Source: Brevibacillus fulvus (GTDB taxonomy: Bacteria; Bacillota; Bacilli; Brevibacillales; Brevibacillaceae). Taken from it: a DNA stretch of 64,000 nt. The position numbers and the translations under genes are program-made. Numbering within the stretch: position 1 is the stretch's first letter; every line of letters starts with the position of its first letter. This document shows positions 41,991 through 49,715 of the stretch, piece by piece. The DNA is taken from positions 124,001-188,000 of the forward strand of contig NZ_JAFBEB010000002.1 in NCBI RefSeq assembly GCF_016908525.1, in the 5' to 3' direction. Below the pieces are notes generated by a model. It saw only the letters and a list, made by a program, of their open reading frames with translations. It searched no databases and had not been told where the DNA came from.

Positions 41991-43631
41991 ATGAAAAAAG
42001 TAGCATCGATCGTCAGCAGCTCGCTGCTGGCCGTAGCACTCTTGATTTCCGGCTGCAGCTCGTCGCAACCGTCCGATTCGGGCACAAAGGAACAATCGCA
42101 ATCAACTCCCGAGAACAGCGGACCGAAAATTTTACTGTTGAACAACTTGAATGAACCGACCTCGCTTGATCCGCCAATGGGTTTTGATCAGATCTCCTAT
42201 GATATACTGAATAACCTGAGTGAAGGTTTGACCCGTCTGGGCAAGGACCAAAATCCGGAACCGGCAACTGCCAAGGAATGGAAAGTATCAGAGGATGGCA
42301 AAACGTATACATTTATCCTGCGCGACAATGCCAAATGGTCGAACGGCGATCCGGTGAAAGCGTCCGACTTCGAATACGCCTGGAAACGTCTGGCCGATCC
42401 GAAAACGGGTTCGCAAGCCGCTTTCCTCGCCAATGTCATCGCCGGAGCAGAAGCGTTCAACTCTGGGCAAGGCACAGCGGACGGGATGAAAGTAAAAGCA
42501 GTGGATGACAAGACGCTGGAAGTGGAGTTGGCGCAACCTGCTTCCTATTTCCTGCTGATGGTGTCCAATCCGGCTTTCTTCCCGGTTCATCAAGCGACGG
42601 TGGAACAAAATCCGGAATGGGCCAAGGAAGCGGCTACCTTTGTCGGCAACGGTCCGTTTAAATTGAGCGAATGGACACATGACAGCGAACTGAAAATGGT
42701 TAAAAATGATCAGTACTGGGATGCGGCTACCGTTAAACTGGATGGCGTCACCTGGAAAATGATCAATGATTCAAATACGGCCTACCAAATGTTCCAAACA
42801 GGTGAACTGCATACAACCGATGTTCCATCCGATATGGCCAGCCAGCTGTTTGCCGATGGCACGGCACAAGTGCAGGATGGTGCAGGAACGGCTTTTTACC
42901 GGTTCAATGTCAATATGAAACCGTTTGACAACAAAAAAATTCGCCAGGCGTTCAATATGGCAATCGACCGCCAAAAACTGGTTGACTTTATTACCCAGCG
43001 CAAAGAAAAACCGGCGAACGCTTATGTCTCCTATAACTTCCACGAACCGGACGGAAAGGATTTCCGCGATGTCGGCGGCGACCTGGTCAAGTTTGATCCG
43101 GAAGCAGCGAAGAAGCTGTTGGCCGAAGGAATGCAGGAAGCGGGTTACACCACCTTGCCCCCGGTGACGATTTCCACTTCCACCAGCCAGGATTTGAATA
43201 TCAAGGTGGCTCAGGCTATGCAAGAGATGCTGAAAACCAATCTTGGCGTAGAAACCGCCATTGAAAAAATGGAGAGCAAGGCGTTTACGTCGAAGCAAAA
43301 AGCGCTGGAATTGCAATTCTCCCGCAGTTCGTTCCTGCCGGATTTTGGCGATCCGATCAACTTCCTGGACGGGTTCCAATCGGATAATCCGTTTAACCGA
43401 ACCGGCTGGAAAAACGCCGAGTATGATCAATTGGTCAAAGCTGCCTTTAAGGAAGCGGATGACATCAAGCGTTTTCAAATGATGCACGATGCCGAGAAAA
43501 TTTTGATCGAGGAAGCTCCGATTATGCCGCTTTATTTTTACAGCAGCAGCTATTTGCAAAGCGAACAGGTCGAAGGTATCGTTCGACACGCCTTGGGTTA
43601 CATGGATTTGAAATGGGCGAGCTTGAAGTAA
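41991..43631 (+). CDS. dppE: Peptide-binding lipoprotein (DppE/OppA type)
   Basis: A 546-residue extracytoplasmic binding protein. The signal peptide ends ISGC, followed by a Ser/Gln linker; the SBP_bac_5 domain runs from about 45 to 546, with NLSEGLTRLG and FNMAIDRQKLV as family marks. In this context it probably binds murein tripeptide or cell-wall dipeptides, like B. subtilis DppE or E. coli MppA. ATG 41991 with AAGGGGGA upstream. A long hairpin after the stop may limit read-through into the ykf genes. Confidence 0.92.
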   Translation: MKKVASIVSSSLLAVALLISGCSSSQPSDSGTKEQSQSTPENSGPKILLLNNLNEPTSLDPPMGFDQISYDILNNLSEGLTRLGKDQNPEPATAKEWKVSEDGKTYTFILRDNAKWSNGDPVKASDFEYAWKRLADPKTGSQAAFLANVIAGAEAFNSGQGTADGMKVKAVDDKTLEVELAQPASYFLLMVSNPAFFPVHQATVEQNPEWAKEAATFVGNGPFKLSEWTHDSELKMVKNDQYWDAATVKLDGVTWKMINDSNTAYQMFQTGELHTTDVPSDMASQLFADGTAQVQDGAGTAFYRFNVNMKPFDNKKIRQAFNMAIDRQKLVDFITQRKEKPANAYVSYNFHEPDGKDFRDVGGDLVKFDPEAAKKLLAEGMQEAGYTTLPPVTISTSTSQDLNIKVAQAMQEMLKTNLGVETAIEKMESKAFTSKQKALELQFSRSSFLPDFGDPINFLDGFQSDNPFNRTGWKNAEYDQLVKAAFKEADDIKRFQMMHDAEKILIEEAPIMPLYFYSSSYLQSEQVEGIVRHALGYMDLKWASLK

Positions 43632-43640
43632 GCTAAACCA

Positions 43641-43683
43641 GCAAGGGAGGCTTTCCTTCACTCAAGGAGCGAGCCTCCCTTGC
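43641..43683 (+). terminator. Strong hairpin between the binding-protein gene and ykfA
   Basis: GCAAGGGAGGCT pairs perfectly with AGCCTCCCTTGC around a 19-base loop. There is no proper T-tract, so it may be a partial terminator or an mRNA-stabilising hairpin that raises binding-protein levels relative to downstream genes. Confidence 0.6.
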
Positions 43684-43717
43684 TTCGCGGAAACGGGAAA
43701 GAAAGAAGGAGGGCATT

Positions 43718-44650
43718 ATGAAAGAGATGTGCAGACCAGCCAGATTGTCAGCGGGGGATACGATCGGCATTATTGCTCCGGCCAGTTGCGGAGAGTACGA
43801 AAAAATCGTGGAGGCCGCACGCTTTTTTGAACAAAAGGGCTTGCGAATTCGTTACGGGGAAGCGATTGCCAAGCGGCACGGTTACTTAGCGGGGACGGAC
43901 CGGGAACGGATCGACGATCTCCAACGGATGTTTGCCGATCCCGAAGTTAAGGCCATCTTTTGTGCCCGCGGTGGTTACGGTACCGGCAGAATCGCTGCCG
44001 AACTCGATTATGAATTGATTGCGCAAAACCCGAAAATTTTCTGGGGTTACAGCGATATTACGTTTTTGCATGTCGCGCTCCAGCAGAAAGCGGGTCTTGT
44101 GACCTTTCACGGTCCAATGCTCACTTCCGATATTGCCGTAGAGCAGCCTGATCCGCTTACGTTGCAAACGTTCGAGCAGTTGTTCGCTCCGCAGCCGCTG
44201 TGCTATGACGAGTCGATTTCCCCGCTGCAAACGCTGGTCGAAGGCGAAGCGGAAGGAACGATTATCGGCGGAAATTTGTGTCTGTTGGTCAGCACGCTGG
44301 GAACGGAATTTGAAATTGACACAAAAGGGAAGCTGCTGTTGATCGAGGAAGTGGATGAAGAACCGTATCGGATCGACCGGATGCTGAACCAATTGAAAAT
44401 GGCGGGCAAGTTCGCGGATGCTGCCGGCATTTTGCTGTGCGACTTTTCCAATTGCGGACCGATGAAACGACAGGAATCGCTGACGTTGGAGCAGGTCTTT
44501 GCCGATCATGTCGTGCCCGCCGGAAAGCCAACCTTGCTCGGGTTCAGAATCGGTCACTGCTCGCCGAACCTCGCTGTGCCATTCGGAGTGAAGGCGCGGC
44601 TATCTACAACCAACAAATCGCTGACGATTGAAGAAGCCGGAGTTTTGTAA
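43718..44650 (+). CDS. ykfA: LD-carboxypeptidase (S66 family, YkfA/LdcA)
   Basis: A 310-residue S66 peptidase. FCARGGYGTGRI near 84-95 and WGYSDITFL with the nucleophilic Ser are characteristic, and the C-terminal part has the Glu and His (EEVDEEPYR and IGHCSPN) of the catalytic triad. It cleaves L,D-bonds of murein tetrapeptides or related peptides in the cytosol. AAGGAGG precedes the ATG. Next to the epimerase and NlpC/P60 enzyme this is a peptidoglycan recycling set. Confidence 0.92.
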   Translation: MKEMCRPARLSAGDTIGIIAPASCGEYEKIVEAARFFEQKGLRIRYGEAIAKRHGYLAGTDRERIDDLQRMFADPEVKAIFCARGGYGTGRIAAELDYELIAQNPKIFWGYSDITFLHVALQQKAGLVTFHGPMLTSDIAVEQPDPLTLQTFEQLFAPQPLCYDESISPLQTLVEGEAEGTIIGGNLCLLVSTLGTEFEIDTKGKLLLIEEVDEEPYRIDRMLNQLKMAGKFADAAGILLCDFSNCGPMKRQESLTLEQVFADHVVPAGKPTLLGFRIGHCSPNLAVPFGVKARLSTTNKSLTIEEAGVL

Positions 44651-44688
44651 CAGACCGGAGCGATGAGAGGCAAAAAGGAGAATGCCGA

Positions 44689-45789
44689 ATGAAGATTCAG
44701 AACATGGAAGTGAAGCGGCAATTTGTTCCATTGAAAAAACCGTTTAAGACCGCTTTGCGGACGGTCACCACGCTGGAGTCCATCCTGGTAAAAGTCACTT
44801 GTGACAACGGACTGATTGGCTGGGGCGAGGCCGCCGCTACCGTGGCGATTACTGGTGACAGTCTGGACAGCATCGAATCGGCGATCTTGCAGACGATCAA
44901 ACCACGGCTGATCGGCGCTGATTTGCTGGCATATGAACAGGTGTTCCACGATTTGCACGCCGCGATGGTCGGAAACAGCAGCGCGAAGGCGGCGGTCGAT
45001 ATGGCCTTGTACGATTTGATTGCGCAAAATTGCAAATTGCCCCTCTACCAATTATTGGGGGGCTATCGCAACGAGATGGAAACCGACTATACCGTCAGCG
45101 TCAATTCGCCGGAGGAGATGGGCGAAGATGCCGTACAGTATTTGCAACAGGGATTTCACGTGCTGAAAATCAAGGTAGGGAAAGATCAAATTGAGAACGA
45201 CATCAGGCGCATTCAGGAAATTCGCGCTCGTGTCGGCAAGCAGGTAAAGATCAGATTGGATGCCAATCAGGGCTGGCAAGTGAAAGAAGCGATCAGTTCG
45301 ATTCGGAAAATGGAAGATATGGGGTTGGACATTGAACTGATTGAACAGCCGGTCAAAGCACACGATATTGACGGGCTGAAGATGGTCACCGAGGCCGTGG
45401 ATACCCCGATTCTGGCAGATGAAAGCGTATTTTCGCCGCTGCAGGCGTTTGAAGTGCTGAAGAAGCGGGCGGCTGACCTGATTAATATCAAGCTGATGAA
45501 GGCAGGCGGCATCTACAAGGCCCAAATCATCAATCATCTGGCAGAAGAGTGCGGTGTCGAATGCATGGTCGGCAGCATGATTGAATCGCGACTGGCCGTT
45601 ACCGCCGCCGCTCATTTGGCAGCCAGCAAAAAGAACATTACCCGTTATGATTTTGATGCACCGTTAATGCTGCAAAAAGATTGGATTGTCGGCGGCGTCA
45701 AATACGAGGGACGATTGATGACGCTGCCGCAAACGCCCGGACTCGGCATTGAAAAAATTTTGTTGGAGGAAGAGGTGAAGCGGCTATGA
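44689..45789 (+). CDS. ykfB: L-Ala-D/L-Glu epimerase (dipeptide epimerase)
   Basis: A 366-residue enolase-superfamily enzyme of the muconate-lactonising subgroup. The KxK motif in LKIKVGKD, metal ligands in RLDANQG, IEQPV and ADESV, and the second base Lys in INIKLMKAGG are all present. It epimerises L-Ala-D-Glu released from murein peptides. AAAAGGAG precedes the ATG, and its stop overlaps the start of the next gene by four bases. Confidence 0.93.
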   Translation: MKIQNMEVKRQFVPLKKPFKTALRTVTTLESILVKVTCDNGLIGWGEAAATVAITGDSLDSIESAILQTIKPRLIGADLLAYEQVFHDLHAAMVGNSSAKAAVDMALYDLIAQNCKLPLYQLLGGYRNEMETDYTVSVNSPEEMGEDAVQYLQQGFHVLKIKVGKDQIENDIRRIQEIRARVGKQVKIRLDANQGWQVKEAISSIRKMEDMGLDIELIEQPVKAHDIDGLKMVTEAVDTPILADESVFSPLQAFEVLKKRAADLINIKLMKAGGIYKAQIINHLAEECGVECMVGSMIESRLAVTAAAHLAASKKNITRYDFDAPLMLQKDWIVGGVKYEGRLMTLPQTPGLGIEKILLEEEVKRL

Positions 45790-46682
45790 TCGTAGCGGTA
45801 CCTGTCGCAACCGTCTGGACGAATCCGGAAGCGCCGCGCCAGCTTGATCAGCCCGCCTTGCAACATCCATTGCGCATCCGGGATTGGCTGGACAGCCTCT
45901 CTGTGCCCGATCGCCTGCAGCTGTGCGAGGACAATCTGGTGCAAACCCAGGCTTTGTACGGAACGGAGGTAATTCCCGTCGAGCAGCGGGATAATTGGGT
46001 GAAGATTTTGATTCCTTCACAAAGTACATCGAAAGAAGCGCAAGGGTATCCCGGCTGGATACCGGCCGCACAACTGCTGGACGCGCCGGAGTTCGCGCGC
46101 CTGTCTGCAGGAAGCAGGGCGATTGTGAACGTTCCGACGGCGTGTTTGTTTGACAGTCAGCATCAACCTGTCCTGGAAATCAGCTTTGCCACTGTATTGC
46201 CGGTCGCAGAGACAGGGGATGTCTGGACAGTGGTAGAGACGCCGCACGGAAAGCGGCTGTTGCGAACAGACCAGATTCGGCTTACGTCCGCATTGCCGGG
46301 GAGCGTGCCAAACGGGCAGGCAATCGTGGAAGCGGGGAAGCAGTTTTTAGGTCTGCACTATCTATGGGGCGGGATGTCCGCGTATGGATACGATTGCTCC
46401 GGCTTTGCCTATTCCATGCATCGCTCGTTTGGCATCACGATTCCGCGCGACGCCGGCGACCAGTCAAAGCAAGGAACGTTGATCGATCTCGCTCAGGTGC
46501 AACCGGGTGATTTGCTGTTTTTTGCGTATGAAGAAGGCAAAGGGCGCGTTCACCACGTCGGGATCTATTGCGGAGACGGCAAGATGATCCACTCTCCCGA
46601 TTCAGCAAGCAAGATCGAGATGATTGAACTGGCCGGTTACAAGCTGGAAAAGGAATTGTGTGTGGCCAGACGGTACTGGTAG
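45786..46682 (+). CDS. ykfC: NlpC/P60 endopeptidase (YkfC type, gamma-D-Glu-diamino acid)
   Basis: A 298-residue protein with no signal peptide. Two SH3b-like domains occupy about 1-175, and the C40 domain about 180-298. The catalytic Cys204 lies in YDCSGFAY, followed by VHHVGIYCG with His and a later MIHSPD. It hydrolyses the gamma-D-Glu to diamino acid bond of murein peptides after N-terminal L-Ala recognition, as B. subtilis and B. cereus YkfC do. The lack of an export signal fits intracellular recycling. Confidence 0.92.
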   Translation: MIVAVPVATVWTNPEAPRQLDQPALQHPLRIRDWLDSLSVPDRLQLCEDNLVQTQALYGTEVIPVEQRDNWVKILIPSQSTSKEAQGYPGWIPAAQLLDAPEFARLSAGSRAIVNVPTACLFDSQHQPVLEISFATVLPVAETGDVWTVVETPHGKRLLRTDQIRLTSALPGSVPNGQAIVEAGKQFLGLHYLWGGMSAYGYDCSGFAYSMHRSFGITIPRDAGDQSKQGTLIDLAQVQPGDLLFFAYEEGKGRVHHVGIYCGDGKMIHSPDSASKIEMIELAGYKLEKELCVARRYW

Positions 46683-46709
46683 AAGTCGCAGCAAGGAGGG
46701 GAACGGCAA

Positions 46710-47669
46710 ATGGAGCGACAAAGGTTGCTAGAAGTGAAGCATTTGCAAAAACATTTCAATGTAGGGCGAAATCTCATCCTGAAAGCGGCCGATGATGTAT
46801 CTTTTCATATTTACCGGGGGGAAACGTTTGGGCTTGTGGGCGAATCAGGGTGCGGCAAGTCGACCACGGGCCGAACGATCATCGGACTGTACCAGCCGAC
46901 AGCAGGGGAAGTGCTGTTTGCCGGCGTCAATGTCCACTCGGCTGCCGGGAAACAAAAGCAACAGCTGACGCGGAACATGCAGATGATTTTTCAAGACCCG
47001 TACGCATCGTTGAACCCCCGGATGAGCGTAGCGGAAATCATCGCCGAAGGTATGTATTTGAACGGACTATATACGGGAAAGGAACGAACGAAACGCGTTC
47101 ATGAATTGCTGGAAATGGTCGGGCTGCAGGCCGAACATGCCAGCCGTTTTCCGCATGAGTTCAGCGGCGGCCAACGCCAGCGAATCGGCATTGCCCGCGC
47201 TTTGGCGGTTAATCCCGAATTTGTCATCGCCGATGAGCCAATTTCCGCTCTTGACGTATCGGTGCAGGCACAAGTCGTCAATCTACTCAAGCAATTGCAG
47301 AAGGAGAAACAATTAACCTACTTGTTTATCGCCCACGATCTGGCGATGGTGAAACATATCAGCGACCGGATCGGCGTCATGTATTTGGGCAATCTCGTCG
47401 AATTGACGACCAGCGAAAAATTGTATCAAGCTCCCAAGCATCCCTATACGGAAGCGCTGTTGTCCGCGATTCCTGTTCCCGATCCGGATCTGGAACAGAG
47501 CCGGGAGCGAATCATCCTGGAAGGCGATGTGCCCAGTCCGATCTCTCCGCCCAGCGGCTGTGTGTTCCGGACCCGTTGTCCGGTGGCGAAAGAAATCTGC
47601 GCGAGAGAAAAACCGAGCTGGCAAGAAATCGAGCAGGAACATTTTGTGGCCTGCCATTTGTACCAATAA
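46710..47669 (+). CDS. ykfD: Peptide ABC transporter ATPase (OppF/YkfD type)
   Basis: A 319-residue ABC ATPase: Walker A GESGCGKST, Q-loop MIFQDPYASLNPRM, signature FSGGQRQR, Walker B FVIADEPISALD, and the C-terminal Cys-rich extension. It is the second ATPase of the DppBCDE importer and closes the operon. GGAGGGG precedes the ATG. A terminator follows. Confidence 0.93.
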   Translation: MERQRLLEVKHLQKHFNVGRNLILKAADDVSFHIYRGETFGLVGESGCGKSTTGRTIIGLYQPTAGEVLFAGVNVHSAAGKQKQQLTRNMQMIFQDPYASLNPRMSVAEIIAEGMYLNGLYTGKERTKRVHELLEMVGLQAEHASRFPHEFSGGQRQRIGIARALAVNPEFVIADEPISALDVSVQAQVVNLLKQLQKEKQLTYLFIAHDLAMVKHISDRIGVMYLGNLVELTTSEKLYQAPKHPYTEALLSAIPVPDPDLEQSRERIILEGDVPSPISPPSGCVFRTRCPVAKEICAREKPSWQEIEQEHFVACHLYQ

Positions 47670-47688
47670 GCAGCCGTTTTTTCACGAG

Positions 47689-47716
47689 TCCCTCCCGATC
47701 CGGAGGGATTTTTTTT
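47689..47716 (+). terminator. Terminator of the dpp-ykf operon
   Basis: TCCCTCC pairs with GGAGGGA around CGATCC and is followed by eight T. Confidence 0.9.
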
Positions 47717-47778
47717 CACGGCAACAAATGATAGACTAGGCTAAATAACAAGATTCAGCATGAATGGGAGCGGGATAG

Positions 47779-48909
47779 ATGGATACGCAATACGATGTGA
47801 TTATCGTGGGAGCCGGTTCGATGGGTTTGGCCGCAGGCTATCAGTTAGCCAAGCAAGGGAAAAAATTGCTGATGATTGACGCTTACGATCCGCCACACGG
47901 ATACGGCAGCCATCACGGAGATACGCGAATCATTCGTCACGCCTATGGGGAAGGCAGGGAATATGTGCCGCTGGCTCTGCGGGCCCAGCAGTTGTGGGGG
48001 CAATTGCAAGAAGAGACGGGGACCAAGCTGTTTTGGCAAACCGGCGTGCTGAATATCGGAGAGGCGGATTCCGCATTTATCAGGGAGGTTATCGCCAGCG
48101 CCGAGCAGTTCGCTTTGCCGTTGGAAACCTATACAGCCGAAGAGGTGACGAAACGCTGGCCGGGCTTTTCCTTGCCCAATCATTTTGTCGGTTGTTTCGA
48201 ACCAAATTCTGGTGTACTGTTGGTGGAGGAATGTATTCGTGCCATGCGCAAACTGGCCGTGGCCAACGGTGGAGAGTTGCTCACCAATACCGCGGTGGAA
48301 CAAATTATCCCCGACGGGCAGGCGGTCATAGTGAAGACGAGGGAACGCACGTATCGGGCCGCCAAGGTTGTGCTCAGTGCGGGTGCTTGGGTTCCGAAAA
48401 TTTTGCCGAATTTGTCACTGCCGCTTGTTCCGACACGCAAGACGGTAGGCTGGTTCGCAGCCGATGCGCACCTGTACGACTCGGCACACTTTCCCGCTTT
48501 TAACGTGCAAACAGAACAGGAAATTTATTACGGCTTTCCCGATTTCCAAGGTTCAGGCGTGAAAGTGGGAAGACACGATGGCGGGCAAGCGGTCGATCCC
48601 GCGCTGATGAACCGTCAGTTTGGCGCTGAGCAAGAGGACGAGGCGGATTTACGGAGCTTTTTGCAGACGTACATGCCGCAGGCGGCGGGTGCGCTCGTGT
48701 CGGGCAAAGTATGTTTATATACTTTCACCCCTGATGAAGATTTTATTGTTGACCGCCACCCCGATGATCCGCGCATCATCATCGCTGCCGGTTTTTCCGG
48801 GCACGGCTTCAAGTTTGCGACCGTGATCGGGGAAATCTTGAGTGAACTGCTCACGGCGGGAGCAACACGTTACGATATCCGAAGATTTGCATTGGATCGC
48901 TTTCGGTAA
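47779..48909 (+). CDS. Sarcosine oxidase-like FAD amino acid oxidase (MSOX/SolA family)
   Basis: A 376-residue flavoprotein. VGAGSMGLAAGYQLAKQG near 11-28 is the ADP-binding motif; HGDTRIIRHAYGEGREYV is a hallmark of monomeric sarcosine oxidases and N-methyltryptophan oxidase. The Cys in GKVCLYTFTPDEDF is in the place of the covalent FAD attachment. It would oxidise N-methyl or cyclic amino acids to give an imine and H2O2. ATG at 47779 with GGGAGCGGG upstream. It is followed after 31 bases by a DinB-family gene. Confidence 0.9.
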   Translation: MDTQYDVIIVGAGSMGLAAGYQLAKQGKKLLMIDAYDPPHGYGSHHGDTRIIRHAYGEGREYVPLALRAQQLWGQLQEETGTKLFWQTGVLNIGEADSAFIREVIASAEQFALPLETYTAEEVTKRWPGFSLPNHFVGCFEPNSGVLLVEECIRAMRKLAVANGGELLTNTAVEQIIPDGQAVIVKTRERTYRAAKVVLSAGAWVPKILPNLSLPLVPTRKTVGWFAADAHLYDSAHFPAFNVQTEQEIYYGFPDFQGSGVKVGRHDGGQAVDPALMNRQFGAEQEDEADLRSFLQTYMPQAAGALVSGKVCLYTFTPDEDFIVDRHPDDPRIIIAAGFSGHGFKFATVIGEILSELLTAGATRYDIRRFALDRFR

Positions 48910-48940
48910 AAATTTTGCGAACCGAGGAGGGCATCTTATT

Positions 48941-49465
48941 ATGGAAGAGTTGCGTTATCCAATTGGAAAGTATTCTTTTTCAGGCGAGTTTACGGATGAG
49001 GTGAGGCAGGGCTGGATCAGAGATATTGCCGATCTGCCCGGGCAATTGCGGCAAGCAGTGAGCGGTTTGACCGAGGAACAGTTAAATACGCCTTATCGTC
49101 CGGGGGGATGGACGGTACGTCAAGTGGTGCATCATCTTGCCGATAGCCATATGAACTGCTATATCCGCTTTAAACTGGCGTTAACCGAAGATGTCCCTAC
49201 GATCAAGCCCTATGAAGAGGCAGAATGGGCGGAATTATTCGACGGCAAGGCAGGGCCGGTTGAAGATTCGCTGCAGCTATTGGATTTCCTTCATCGCCGC
49301 TGGGTCAGACTGCTGCAATCGATGACACCGGAACAATATGAACGGGCGTTTGATCATCCCGCAAACGGACGGACTACGTTGAATAAGGCGCTTGGTTCCT
49401 ACTCTTGGCACGGCCGTCACCATCTCGCGCAAATCACCCAGCTGCGGATACGGGAAACTTGGTAA
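48941..49465 (+). CDS. yfiT: DinB/YfiT-like putative metal-dependent hydrolase (BstA-type)
   Basis: A 174-residue four-helix-bundle protein of the DinB superfamily. It matches YfiT in length and motifs: LRYPIGKY at the start, a His in VHHLADSHMN (about 64-73) and HGRHHLAQI (about 156-164), which together bind a metal ion. B. subtilis YfiT is related to bacillithiol transferases, so it may join bacillithiol to electrophiles. GAGGAGGG precedes the ATG at 48941. Function is inferred from family. Confidence 0.88.
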   Translation: MEELRYPIGKYSFSGEFTDEVRQGWIRDIADLPGQLRQAVSGLTEEQLNTPYRPGGWTVRQVVHHLADSHMNCYIRFKLALTEDVPTIKPYEEAEWAELFDGKAGPVEDSLQLLDFLHRRWVRLLQSMTPEQYERAFDHPANGRTTLNKALGSYSWHGRHHLAQITQLRIRETW

Positions 49466-49715
49466 CAGTCGGGAAAAATAACGGGAAGAATGAGTAACAT
49501 TAACCGGGCGGGCGCGTCTAACAAATGGAAGGGTGGAAACAGCCTGCCCGCAGACTTTTTCCGTCCGGATGGACATACATAACCGATACACTGGAACAAA
49601 TCTCCAAGGCGAAAGGGCGATCTGCAAGCAGGGATTTTGCCTAAACTTGTCGAACTTTCTGGAGAGAAATTGGCAGCGATAGATGAATTGTAATCGAAAG
49701 AAAGAGGGACATTGA
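49466..49715 (+). other. Leader region with candidate structured RNA
   Basis: 250 bases before the large secreted protein. A GCGGGC/GCCCGC stem closes about 49508-49553 and is followed by AGACTTTTT, terminator-like. Next, TCTCCA (49601) pairs with TGGAGA (49660), enclosing an inner GCGAAAGG loop and TTTTGCCTAAAC. The layout resembles a riboswitch or leader but matches no class that I recognise. Confidence 0.4.
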
